Assembly: GCA_023242925.1 (NCBI GenBank)
Contig: CP096134.1
Coordinates: 2,065,501-2,129,500, forward strand
DNA: 64,000 nt
Source: Hyphomonadaceae bacterium JAD_PAG50586_4
GTDB taxonomy: Bacteria > Pseudomonadota > Alphaproteobacteria > Caulobacterales > Aquidulcibacteraceae
Reading direction: 5' to 3'
Part shown: positions 55,852 to 64,000 of the stretch, in pieces
Layout of the letters: each line of letters opens with the position of its first letter
Numbering within the stretch: position 1 is the first letter of the stretch
The notes under the pieces: model-generated
What the model saw: the letters and a program-made list of their open reading frames with translations, nothing else
Told to the model about the DNA's origin: nothing
Database searches by the model: none
Made by a program: the position numbers and the translations under genes

Positions 55852-57035
55852 GCCGATCCATCTCCATCCTCGGTGTGACCGGTTCGATCGGCCAATCCAC
55901 CATCGCGGTGCTCGAGGAGCTGCGCGGGCAGGGACAAGACATCCAAATCGAGGCCGTCACGGCAGGGAAAAACCTCAAAGGCCTCGCCGACGCATGCCGC
56001 ACGCTCAAACCGAAATTCGCCGCGGTCTCTGATCCTGCCCTCCTGGGCGCGGCCCGCGAGGCGTTGGCGGGTCTCAACGTGGAGGTCGGAGCAGGGCAAA
56101 CAGCGCTCCAAGAGGCAGGCGCGCGGCCGGCTGATTGGGTGATGTCCGCTATCGTCGGCGCGGCAGGTCTGGCCCCGACCATGGCTGCAGTCCGGCGCGG
56201 GGCCACTGTTGCACTGGCGAACAAGGAATGCCTGGTCTGCGCCGGCCCACTCTTCATCGAAGCCGCCAAAGCGCACGGCGCCCGCTTGCTGCCGGTCGAT
56301 TCCGAGCACAACGCCATCTTCCAGGTGCTCACCCATCCCGACCGGGTGGAAAAGCTGACGCTGACCGCCTCCGGCGGCCCGTTCCGCACCGTCAGTCGCG
56401 AGGCCATGGCTGTGGCCACGCCAGAACAAGCCTGCGCCCACCCCAAATGGAACATGGGTCGTAAGATCTCGGTCGATAGCGCCACCCTCATGAATAAGGG
56501 GCTGGAATTGATCGAGGCGTCCTATCTCTTTGGTTTTGGCTCGGATTCTATCGATGTTATCGTGCATCCGCAGAGCACGATCCATAGCCTGGTCCATTAT
56601 GTAGACGGCTCCGTCCTGGCCCAGATGGCGACGCCTGACATGCGCATCCCCATTGCGTACGCCCTGGCCTGGCCAGATCGGGCGACGGTTTCCACGACGC
56701 GTTTGGACCTATCCACAATCGGCGCACTCACCTTTGAAGCGCCTGATGCGGTCCGCTTTCCCGCTTTGGGGCTCTGTCGGGCAGCCTTAAACGCAGGAGC
56801 GGCGGCCACGACAGCCCTCAGTGCGGCCAATGAGGTCGCTGTCGAGGCTTTCTTGGCCCGACGCATCGGCTTTCTCGACATTTGCCGAACGGTCGAACAG
56901 GCTATGACAGAGCTGGAGGGTGCTGAGTCAGGCCTTATCGCAAAATCGCCCACATCGTTCGATCAGGTGGCGGCGGTGGATCAAGCCGCGCGGGATGCTG
57001 CGCGGCGGATTGCGGGAAGCCTGGCGGCAGCCTAA
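55848..57035 (+). CDS. dxr: 1-deoxy-D-xylulose-5-phosphate reductoisomerase
   Basis: Second step of the MEP isoprenoid pathway, target of fosmidomycin. The 395 residues have the NADPH fold motif ISILGVTGSIGQST, LANKECLVCAGPLF, LLPVDSEHNAIFQ, LTASGGPFRT, HPKWNMGRKISVDSATLMNK and EASYLFGF with the substrate site. It starts with GTG overlapping the cdsA stop. It feeds the UppS step two genes upstream. Confidence 0.97.
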   Translation: MSRSISILGVTGSIGQSTIAVLEELRGQGQDIQIEAVTAGKNLKGLADACRTLKPKFAAVSDPALLGAAREALAGLNVEVGAGQTALQEAGARPADWVMSAIVGAAGLAPTMAAVRRGATVALANKECLVCAGPLFIEAAKAHGARLLPVDSEHNAIFQVLTHPDRVEKLTLTASGGPFRTVSREAMAVATPEQACAHPKWNMGRKISVDSATLMNKGLELIEASYLFGFGSDSIDVIVHPQSTIHSLVHYVDGSVLAQMATPDMRIPIAYALAWPDRATVSTTRLDLSTIGALTFEAPDAVRFPALGLCRAALNAGAAATTALSAANEVAVEAFLARRIGFLDICRTVEQAMTELEGAESGLIAKSPTSFDQVAAVDQAARDAARRIAGSLAAA

Positions 57036-57083
57036 ACGGCTGACAGCGCTCCAAGAAACAGAGGCGCGGAGGAACCCGGGCGA

Positions 57084-58270
57084 ATGGACGTATTGCAGAA
57101 CATCCTGACCTACGTCGGCTCCTTTGTGCTGGTGCTGAGCGTGGTCGTGTTCGTCCATGAGTTCGGTCACTTCCAGGTTGCCCGTTGGCGTGGCGTCGCC
57201 ATCGATACGTTCTCCATCGGCTTCGGCAAGACGCTCCTCAGCTGGCGCGACAAACAGGGCGTTGAATGGAAGATCGGCGCGCTGCCGCTCGGCGGCTACG
57301 TGAAATTCGCCGACGACGCCGACGCTATGTCGACGGCGCCGCGCGAAAAGATCGAAAGCCCGGAAGCGCTTGCTGCAGCGCGCGCCAAAGGCCTCTTCCA
57401 TGCGCAATCGCTAGCGACACGCTCGATGGTGGTCGCCGCAGGCCCGTTCACGAATTTCGTTTTCTCAATCCTTGCGTTTGCGTTGCTCGCGCTCGTGATG
57501 GGCCGTGAGACGACAGATCCGAATAATATCCCCGCCCGCGTGGCGTCGGTTGCGGCGAGCTCCGCGGCAGACGCGGCAGGGCTTCAAGCGGGTGACGTCA
57601 TTGTCAGCGTCGATGGCGTGATCGTGCGCAATTTCGCTGAATTGCAGGCGCAAGTTGGCCCTGCAGCGGATCGCCAACTCAACGTGGTGATCGATCGCGC
57701 CGGCGCCAACAGCAATTGCAGATCACGCCGCGTCGCGCCGACAATGGACGCGCGGTGCTCGGCGTAAGCGGTCCGCTGCCGCTCCAATCGGAGCGCGTGA
57801 TCGAACGCTTCGGTCCGCTTGAAGCGCTCGGCCAAGGCGGCGCCAACACTTGGGGCATCATCGCCCAGACCGGCGAATATATCGGCGCGATATTCTCTGG
57901 TCGTGAGTCTGGCGATCAGATCGCGGGCCCGCTCGGTATCATCAACGTCTCGGGCCAGGTTGCGTCCTCGGCGTTGAGCGCAGGACCAGATGACACCACG
58001 ATTGGCGACCGCCTCGGCATGTTGGCGCTGTCGCTGCTCAATCTTGCCGCGGTGCTTTCGGTCGCGGTCGGCTTTGTGAATTTGCTGCCGATTCCGATCC
58101 TGGATGGCGGCCATCTGCTTTTCTATGGCATCGAGGCGCTGCGCGGCGGGAAGCCGCTGCCGCCCTCGGCGCAAGAATGGGCCTACCGGGCCGGATTCGC
58201 CGTGATGGCGAGTTTGTTTTTGTTTGCCACCTGGAACGACATCACCAGACTCTTTCCAGGGGTGCAGTAA
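57084..58270 (+). CDS. rseP: Site-2 protease RseP, with one frameshift
   Basis: Intramembrane zinc metalloprotease that cleaves anti-sigma factors and signal peptides. HEFGH at residues 25-29 in the first helix, a PDZ domain with AGLQAGDVIVSVDGVIV, and the second active-site motif NLLPIPILDGGHLLFYGIE are present. The frame breaks at 57706-57707: adding one C gives DRAGAQQQLQITPRR and joins the two pieces (57084-57767 and 57716-58270) into about 395 residues. RseP is essential in many bacteria, so a sequence error is likely. It lies between dxr and bamA as in most alphaproteobacteria. Confidence 0.93.
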
Positions 58271-58354
58271 CAGCGCCTCGTCCTTGTGTTTCAGCACGGG
58301 ATGGGGTCTTACAAACGCGGCGCTGGGGAGCGCCGCGAAGCGTCGAGGGCGTGA

Positions 58355-60811
58355 ATGAAGCGGGTTCTGCGGGATGTCGTTCTCGGCGCTATGAGCGTCG
58401 CCACAGTGGGCGCCGGTACGGTGCTCGCCGCATCAGGCGATGCTTACGCGCAAGAGGGGACGCAAGGCGCCGCGCCAGCGGCCCAACAATCTGGCGTCGC
58501 TATTCGTCGGGTGCAGGTTGAAGGCAACCAACGGATCGAGCCGGCGACGATCACGTCGTATCTGCTCGTGCGCCCCGGCGACACGTTCGACGCCGAGAGG
58601 ATCGACTTGTCGTTGAAGACGTTGTTCGCGACCGGCCTGTTCGCTGACGTGCAGATCGAGCAACGCGGCACTGACCTTGTTGTCTCCGTGATCGAAAACC
58701 CGGTCATCAACCGTGTCATCTTCGAAGGCATGCGCACGCTCGACGAAGAAGACCTCGAAGACGAAGTGCAAGCGCGGCCGCGCTCGGTGTTCACGCCAGC
58801 GCGCGCGCAAGGCGACGTGCAGCGCATTATTGAAGTGTATCGTCGCGCCGGCCGCTTTGCCGCGCAGGTCACACCGCAAGTACGCGAACTCGACCAAAAC
58901 CGCGTCGATCTTATCTTCGAAGTTGACGAAGGCCCGGTCACCGGCATTCGGAGCGTGAACTTCATCGGCAACGAAGCGTTCTCGGATCGTCGATTGCGCG
59001 ATGCGATTGTGACCGCTGAATCGAGCTGGTGGAATTTCTTCAGCAACAACGACAATTACGACCCGGATCGCCTCGAGTACGACCGCGAGCAGCTTCGTCA
59101 GTATTATAACAATCGCGGCTACGCCGACTTCCGCGTCGTCTCAGCCGTCGCCGAACTGACGCCGGACCAAAAAGATTTCTTCGTCACCTTCACGGTGGAA
59201 GAGGGTCCGCGATACGAATTCGGCGAAATTCGCGTACAGACCGAACTCAACCGTTTGTCCGAGGATTTGCTCCGCGCGACGATTCCAATCCGTACGGGCA
59301 CCGAATTCCGCGGTGACATGATTGAAGATTCGATCGACGCGATGACGTACGTGGCCGGCACAGTCGGTTACGCGAACGTTGATATCGTGCCGATGGTCGA
59401 GCGCGATCCCGTCACGCGGCGCGTCAATATTACGTTCGAGGTTGATGAAGGCCCGCGTGTGTTCATCGAACGTATCGACATCGTCGGCAACACGCGGACG
59501 ATCGATCCGGTCATCAGGCGTGAGTTGATGGTGAGTGAGGGCGACGCGTTCAATCGCGTGCTTCTCGACCGCTCACGCCAGCGCATCCGCTCTCTTGGCT
59601 TCTTTGGCGATGTGACAATTGAGGACGCCGACGGCTCACAACCGGATCGGTCGGTCGTTACCGTGACTGTGGAGGAGCAATCCACGGGCGAACTCGCCTT
59701 CGCCGCAGGCTATTCGTCGACAGAGAGCTTGCTGTTCGACGTCTCGGTCACCGAGCGCAACCTCCGTGGTCGGGGGCAGTTTCTGCGATTGCGCGCTTCG
59801 TCGAGCTCGCAACGCCAACAGGTTGATATTCGCTTCACCGAGCCGCGCTTTCTCGGTCGCGAAATCGCTGCCGGTGTTGATCTCTATTCATTGCGCACGG
59901 ACTTTCGCTCGCAATCTTCCTTCCAAAACCAATCCACAGGCATTGGCCTACGCACAAGTTTTCCCGTCTCGGATCGGACGAGCCTGGGTCTGACGTATTC
60001 GTTGATCCAGGACGACACTGATATTTCCGACATTTACGTCGATCACGACACTGATGATCTGACGCCGTTGATCAATCAATGCGACAGCGCCAATCCCGCG
60101 CGCCCGTATTTATGCGACCAGGAAGGCACGTTCCTCACTTCAGTTCTTGGCGCGACGATCAATATGGATCGCCGCAACGATCCTGTACGGGCGACGCGCG
60201 GCTATGACTTGCAGATCAGCCAGGACATCGCCGGTCTTGGTGGGGAGGTGAACTACCTCCGCACAGAGATTGAAGGGGGTCTCTATTATGGCCTGTGGGG
60301 TGGATTCCGTGCGTCGTTCCGTGGTTCGGCGGGCTTTATTGATGGCTGGGGTGGCGACGACATTCGCATCAATGACCGCTTCTTCAAAGGCGGGTCGTCG
60401 TTCCGCGGCTTCGATGTCGCCGGCATCGGCCCTCGCCAGTTGATCGTGGACGACACAACCGGTGAAATTGTCCAGGAAGGTGATGCGCTGGGCGGCAACG
60501 TCTTTGCGATCGGCACCTTCCAACTCGATGTGCCGCTCCCGCTACCGGAATCCTTCTCGCTCGGCAGCGCGCTATTCGTCGATTTCGGAACTTTGGGCGT
60601 ACTGGACTCCGCCAGTCGGCAATCAATTTCACTTGGGACCGGCGAGAGCCTTATTGTTGACGATACTGCCAGCTTGAGAGTGGCTGCGGGTGTTTCGGTG
60701 TTCTGGGATTCCCCGTTTGGCCCAGTCCAGTTTGACTTCGCCCAACCCCTCGAACACGAGGAATACGACCAGACAGAAGAATTCCGGTTTTCAACCCGGA
60801 CCAATTTCTGA
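58355..60811 (+). CDS. bamA: Outer membrane protein assembly factor BamA
   Basis: Essential insertase for outer-membrane beta-barrels. The 818 residues begin with a signal peptide cleaved near ASGDAYA, then five POTRA domains (for example IRRVQVEGNQRIEPATITSY and FIERIDIVGNTRTIDPVIRR), and a C-terminal 16-stranded barrel with the VRGF-like FRGFDVAGIGPRQL loop. The protein ends with the OMP signature Phe (RFSTRTNF). Cotranscription with rseP and skp is usual. Confidence 0.97.
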   Translation: MKRVLRDVVLGAMSVATVGAGTVLAASGDAYAQEGTQGAAPAAQQSGVAIRRVQVEGNQRIEPATITSYLLVRPGDTFDAERIDLSLKTLFATGLFADVQIEQRGTDLVVSVIENPVINRVIFEGMRTLDEEDLEDEVQARPRSVFTPARAQGDVQRIIEVYRRAGRFAAQVTPQVRELDQNRVDLIFEVDEGPVTGIRSVNFIGNEAFSDRRLRDAIVTAESSWWNFFSNNDNYDPDRLEYDREQLRQYYNNRGYADFRVVSAVAELTPDQKDFFVTFTVEEGPRYEFGEIRVQTELNRLSEDLLRATIPIRTGTEFRGDMIEDSIDAMTYVAGTVGYANVDIVPMVERDPVTRRVNITFEVDEGPRVFIERIDIVGNTRTIDPVIRRELMVSEGDAFNRVLLDRSRQRIRSLGFFGDVTIEDADGSQPDRSVVTVTVEEQSTGELAFAAGYSSTESLLFDVSVTERNLRGRGQFLRLRASSSSQRQQVDIRFTEPRFLGREIAAGVDLYSLRTDFRSQSSFQNQSTGIGLRTSFPVSDRTSLGLTYSLIQDDTDISDIYVDHDTDDLTPLINQCDSANPARPYLCDQEGTFLTSVLGATINMDRRNDPVRATRGYDLQISQDIAGLGGEVNYLRTEIEGGLYYGLWGGFRASFRGSAGFIDGWGGDDIRINDRFFKGGSSFRGFDVAGIGPRQLIVDDTTGEIVQEGDALGGNVFAIGTFQLDVPLPLPESFSLGSALFVDFGTLGVLDSASRQSISLGTGESLIVDDTASLRVAAGVSVFWDSPFGPVQFDFAQPLEHEEYDQTEEFRFSTRTNF

Positions 60812-60825
60812 GGAGAAGGCGCGAT

Positions 60826-61458
60826 ATGCGTTTGTTGAGCATTATTTCCGCGGCCGCTATTGCGGTGGTCGCACTCGCGGCCACGCCTGACGCATTCGCG
60901 CAGCGTGGCCGCAACAACCAGTCCACTACGGCGGTTGCCATCAATTACCAACGCGTGCTGGCGGAATCCGCTCTCGGCCGTGATATCCAAGCCAAACTGG
61001 GCCAAGTGCGCCAGCAGATCGGCACGGAAGCACAAGCGCTGCAGCCGGAAGGACAGGCGATCGAACAAGAGGGCCAGCGCCTACAGACGGCGCTGCGCAA
61101 CCGTTCGCCTGAGCAAATCCGCAACGACCCTGCCGCGCAAGCTTTCGCGCAGCGACAGCAGCAATTCCAAGCACGCGCGTCTGCTCTTCAGGGTGATTTT
61201 GAATGCACCCAAGTGCTAACGCTTCGCGAGTTCGACCGCTTGGTCTCGCCCGTAGTGCGTAGCGTGATGGAAGCCCGCGGCGCTGGCATCGTGCTCGATT
61301 CCGCTAGCGCCCAACTGGTGCTGCCGGAATTCGACATCACCACGGCCGTCATCCAGCAGCTCGATCAAAACCAAGCGACACGGACCGCGAACGTGACCCG
61401 CCAGCCGGTCGCACAGTGCACGCAGCAAGCCCCGGCCCAAGCGCCGCCGGCTCAGTAA
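60826..61458 (+). CDS. skp: OmpH/Skp-family periplasmic chaperone
   Basis: A 210-residue periplasmic chaperone for outer-membrane proteins. A signal peptide (ending ATPDAFA) is followed by VAINYQRVLAESALGRDIQAK, a long coiled-coil rich in Gln and Ala, and the return helices (SVMEARGAGIVLDSASAQL). The tail is Pro/Ala/Gln rich. Position between bamA and lpxD supports the assignment; a GAGGAGAAGG site precedes the ATG. Confidence 0.9.
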   Translation: MRLLSIISAAAIAVVALAATPDAFAQRGRNNQSTTAVAINYQRVLAESALGRDIQAKLGQVRQQIGTEAQALQPEGQAIEQEGQRLQTALRNRSPEQIRNDPAAQAFAQRQQQFQARASALQGDFECTQVLTLREFDRLVSPVVRSVMEARGAGIVLDSASAQLVLPEFDITTAVIQQLDQNQATRTANVTRQPVAQCTQQAPAQAPPAQ

Positions 61459-61499
61459 GCTGACCGTGACATTGGGCTTCGACGGCGCCAGATAGGCGT

Positions 61500-62492
61500 A
61501 TGATCGATCCCCGCTTTTACGAGGCGCTCGGACCGGTAACGGTCCGGGCGCTTTCGCCTTCTGGCGACATCGGCGGCGACGCCGAGCACAGGCTGTTGAG
61601 CGCAGCCCCCGCCGACCGCGCCGGCCCAGATGACCTTTGCTATTACGAAGGCAAGAAAGCCGCCGTGCTCACAAGTGCGCCGGGCGCTTGCATCATCTCG
61701 CACGCACAGGCCCATTTGGCGCCCAAGGCCGCGGCGCTGATATTCTCAGACCGACCTCGCTCCCTGTTTGCGCGGCTTGCGCCTGCATTGCTGCGTCCGC
61801 GCGCGTTCTCGGTCGAGGGGCCTGCCATCGATCCAAGTGCGAAGCTCGAAGAGGGTGTGCGTCTTGGGCATGGCGTGGTCATAGGCGCGGGTGCGCAGAT
61901 TGGCGCCGGGACCGAGATCGGGCCGAATAGTGTGATCGGTCCAGGTGTGGCCATTGGCCGGCGCAGCCGCATAGGCCCGCGTGTCTCAATCGGCTTTTCG
62001 TTGATCGGTGATGAGGTGAACATCCTCGCCGGCGCTGTGATTGGCGAGCAGGGCTTCGGCGTGGCTGGCGACGCGTCGGGCCCAATTGACGTGCCGCATC
62101 TCGGCCGCGTCATTGTCCAGGACCGTGTCACCATCGGCGCCAATTCCACCATCGACCGCGCCGTCTTTGACGACACCATCATCGGCGAAGGCGCTAAGAT
62201 CGATAATCTCTGCCACGTGGCCCACAATTGCGTCATCGGCCGCGGTGTGCTGATCGCAGCGTTTGGCGGTATCTCGGGCTCCACCAGCATCGGCGACAAC
62301 GCGACGTTGGGCGGCCGTGTCGGCGTCGCCGACCATCGCGTGATCGGTGCAGGGGCCACCCTTGCAGGGGGCGCGGCCGTGTTCCAAGACGTGCCCGCAG
62401 GCGAGGTCTGGAGCGGCTACCCAGCCAAGCCGCTACGTAAATGGTTGCGTGAAGCAGCGTGGCTGAGCCGCCGCGTATCAGAGGGCAAGTAA
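61500..62492 (+). CDS. lpxD: UDP-3-O-(3-hydroxyacyl)glucosamine N-acyltransferase
   Basis: Third step of lipid A synthesis; trimeric left-handed beta-helix. The 330 residues show an N-terminal uridine-binding domain ([20 protein letters not shown]), hexapeptide repeats ([20 protein letters not shown]), the catalytic His in [14 protein letters not shown] and [13 protein letters not shown] at the end. It is followed one base later by fabZ. Confidence 0.96.
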   Translation: MIDPRFYEALGPVTVRALSPSGDIGGDAEHRLLSAAPADRAGPDDLCYYEGKKAAVLTSAPGACIISHAQAHLAPKAAALIFSDRPRSLFARLAPALLRPRAFSVEGPAIDPSAKLEEGVRLGHGVVIGAGAQIGAGTEIGPNSVIGPGVAIGRRSRIGPRVSIGFSLIGDEVNILAGAVIGEQGFGVAGDASGPIDVPHLGRVIVQDRVTIGANSTIDRAVFDDTIIGEGAKIDNLCHVAHNCVIGRGVLIAAFGGISGSTSIGDNATLGGRVGVADHRVIGAGATLAGGAAVFQDVPAGEVWSGYPAKPLRKWLREAAWLSRRVSEGK

Positions 62493-62493
62493 G

Positions 62494-62964
62494 TTGAGCG
62501 AGCAACAAACGAGCTCCGGCGTGAGCATTGAAATCGCGGAAGTGTTGCAGCGTCTGCCGCACCGCTATCCATTCCTGCTGATCGACCGCGCCACGGACTA
62601 CATCGCCAACACCAGCATTCGCGGCATCAAGAACGTGACGATAAACGAGCCGTTTTTTCCAGGGCACTTTCCGGGCGCGCCGGTGATGCCGGGCGTGTTG
62701 CAGATCGAGGCCTTGGCGCAGACGGGCGCGTTGCTCATGTCCAAGACTCTCGAAGCGGACATTTCCAAACACCTCATCCTTTTTATGTCGGTAGAGAGCG
62801 CGCGCTTTAAACGGCCGGTGATGCCAGGTGACGTGATGGAGATGCCGGTGGAGGTGCTTTTCCAACGCCGCAATATCTTCAAATTCAGAGGCCGCGTTGA
62901 AGTGCGCGGCGAATTGGCGACTGAGTGTGAATTCGCGGCGATGAAAGCGGACCGTCCAGCATGA
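62494..62964 (+). CDS. fabZ: 3-hydroxyacyl-ACP dehydratase FabZ
   Basis: Dehydratase of fatty acid synthesis; competes with LpxA for 3-hydroxyacyl-ACP. The 156 residues have LQRLPHRYPFLLIDRATDY, the catalytic His and Glu in PFFPGHFPGAPVMPGVLQIE, and AKFKRPVMPGD-like ARFKRPVMPGDVMEM. A TTG start at 62494, just after the lpxD stop, is the only suitable start. The stop overlaps lpxA by four bases. Confidence 0.95.
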   Translation: MSEQQTSSGVSIEIAEVLQRLPHRYPFLLIDRATDYIANTSIRGIKNVTINEPFFPGHFPGAPVMPGVLQIEALAQTGALLMSKTLEADISKHLILFMSVESARFKRPVMPGDVMEMPVEVLFQRRNIFKFRGRVEVRGELATECEFAAMKADRPA

Positions 62965-63752
62965 GCGCGAAAATCCATCCCACAGCTGTTGTCGATCCCA
63001 GCGCTGAGTTCGCCGCCGACGTTGAGGTTGGCCCGGGCTGCGTGATCGGCCCAAACGTGACGCTCGGTGAGCGCACGCGCCTTGTCGCGCACGTCTTCAT
63101 CGAAAGCCACACCTCGCTTGGCAAGGACAACGTCGTGTTTCCGTTCGCGGCACTTGGTGGCGCGCCACAGGATTTGTCGTATCGCGGCGAACCCACGCGC
63201 CTCGAGATTGGCGACAACAACGTCATCCGCGAACACGCGACGCTCTCGCGCGGCACGGCGCGCGGCCGCGCCGTCACCTCGATCGGCGACAATTGTTTGA
63301 TCATGGGCAATTGCCATGTGGCCCATGACTGCCAAGTCGGCGACAACGTCATCATGGCGCAGACCGCGACCATTGGCGGCCACGTGAAGGTCGGTGATTA
63401 CGCGTTTCTCGGCGGCCTCTCTGGCGTGCACCAGCATGGTCGCGTCGGCCATCACGCCTTCGTCGGCGCCTCGGCGCTGATGACGACCGATCTCATTCCG
63501 TTCGGTTCCGCCATCGGCAACCACGCGCATCTGGGCGGCCTGAATGTCGTGGGCCTGAAGCGGCGTGGTTTCTCGCGCGAGCAAATCCACGATCTGCGCG
63601 CCGCCTATCGCTTGTTGTTTGCGGAGGAGGGCACCTTCCAGGAGCGTTTGGAGGATTGCGCTGAACTCTACGCCAACAATCCGCACGTGATGGAGATCGT
63701 GTCGTTTATCCGCGTTGATTCCGCGCGTCCTCTCTGCATGCCGCGAGACTGA
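62961..63752 (+). CDS. lpxA: UDP-N-acetylglucosamine O-acyltransferase
   Basis: First step of lipid A synthesis. The 263 residues form a hexapeptide beta-helix: PTAVVDPSAEFAADVEVGPG, GNCHVAHDCQVGDNVIMAQT and the catalytic His in LGGLSGVHQHGRVGHHAFVG, ending in a helical C-terminus with REQIHDLRAAYRLLF. Translational overlap with fabZ ensures balanced synthesis of the two enzymes that share a substrate. Confidence 0.96.
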   Translation: MSAKIHPTAVVDPSAEFAADVEVGPGCVIGPNVTLGERTRLVAHVFIESHTSLGKDNVVFPFAALGGAPQDLSYRGEPTRLEIGDNNVIREHATLSRGTARGRAVTSIGDNCLIMGNCHVAHDCQVGDNVIMAQTATIGGHVKVGDYAFLGGLSGVHQHGRVGHHAFVGASALMTTDLIPFGSAIGNHAHLGGLNVVGLKRRGFSREQIHDLRAAYRLLFAEEGTFQERLEDCAELYANNPHVMEIVSFIRVDSARPLCMPRD

Positions 63753-64000
63753 TGCGCATGGCCGCGTGGTCCAAGCTTGGCATCATTGCGGGCGGCGGCG
63801 AATTGCCGGTCGTGCTTGCCGAGCATTGCGCTGCAACCAACCGCCCATACTTCGTCGCGCGCGTGACGCCCTACGCGGACGCAGCGCTCGACGCGCATCC
63901 GGGCGCGAACAACAGCTTAGGCCACATGGGCGCACGCATGGACGCGATGCGGCAAGCAGGTTGCGATGCAATCGTGCTGCTCGGCCAAGTGCCGCGTCAA
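63752..64000 (+). CDS. lpxI: UDP-2,3-diacylglucosamine diphosphatase LpxI, partial (3' end outside window)
   Basis: The first 83 residues of LpxI, which makes lipid X in lipid A synthesis in alphaproteobacteria in place of LpxH. Recognised by KLGIIAGGGELPVVLAEHCA, PYFVARVTPYAD, and the C-terminal part of the fragment, GCDAIVLLGQVPRQ. The ATG at 63752 overlaps the lpxA stop by one base (TGATG); a second in-frame ATG at 63758 is possible. lpxB would be expected next, beyond the window. Confidence 0.93.
   Translation, partial: MRMAAWSKLGIIAGGGELPVVLAEHCAATNRPYFVARVTPYADAALDAHPGANNSLGHMGARMDAMRQAGCDAIVLLGQVPRQ

Overview
The window is a continuous, gene-dense piece of a bacterial chromosome from an alphaproteobacterium, most likely of the Caulobacterales (Caulobacteraceae/Hyphomonadaceae type). 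This is inferred from the high GC content, the alphaproteobacterial order of the ribosomal-protein and rpsB-to-lpx clusters, Coq7, an ATP12-type F1 assembly factor, an aspartate/glutamate leucyltransferase, a class II DAHP synthase and a lipoprotein of the CC0125/CC1285 kind. No database search was run. No rRNA, prophage, insertion sequence or CRISPR array was seen. There is one tRNA, tRNA-Leu(CAA).

Layout. 1-2.1 kb: the reverse-strand vitamin B12 receptor btuB (its end lies outside the window) behind a clear cobalamin riboswitch. 2.25-20.4 kb: tuf, a GIN-domain surface/periplasmic protein, then the S10-spc-alpha ribosomal protein superoperon (rpsJ to adk, then rpsM-rpsK-rpoA-rplQ), split after adk by an FMN reductase and its divergent HxlR regulator. 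20.5-32.6 kb: a VOC/ArsR/SRPBCC module, an HtrA/DegP protease, rarA, a sirtuin, two RluA-type pseudouridine synthases, a lipoprotein, crcB, a TPR/2-oxoglutarate-oxygenase protein, ATP12 and pccB. 32.6-33.4 kb: a gene-free stretch with REP-like palindromes and a 31-bp tandem repeat. 33.4-39.8 kb: two paralogous lipoproteins, a cupin, bpt, msrB, a TIR-ParA fusion with a small partner gene, and an MgtC/DUF4010 membrane protein. 39.8-50.8 kb: DAHP synthase, gshB, an SLC13 transporter, tRNA-Leu, exoD, dsbB, coq7, a GNAT enzyme, a methyltransferase, a damaged comF, grxC, a nitrilase-family hydrolase, a DUF1178 protein and hemN behind an FNR-type box. 50.9-64 kb: the conserved rpsB-tsf-pyrH-frr-uppS-cdsA-dxr-rseP-bamA-skp-lpxD-fabZ-lpxA-lpxI cluster, which links translation, isoprenoid and phospholipid supply, outer-membrane protein assembly and lipid A synthesis.

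A striking technical feature is a series of single-base frameshifts, nearly all in short C/G runs and nearly all repaired by adding one C/G. They interrupt btuB, rpsH, htrA, msrB, a methyltransferase, comF, rseP and perhaps a small membrane protein; the TPR/oxygenase gene has the opposite kind of shift. Because rpsH and rseP are normally essential, most of these look like assembly or consensus errors rather than real pseudogenes. Each is annotated as one gene with the break stated. The best candidate for an undescribed system is the two-gene operon at 36.7-38.4 kb: a TIR domain fused to a ParA-type ATPase, translationally coupled to a small basic helical protein.
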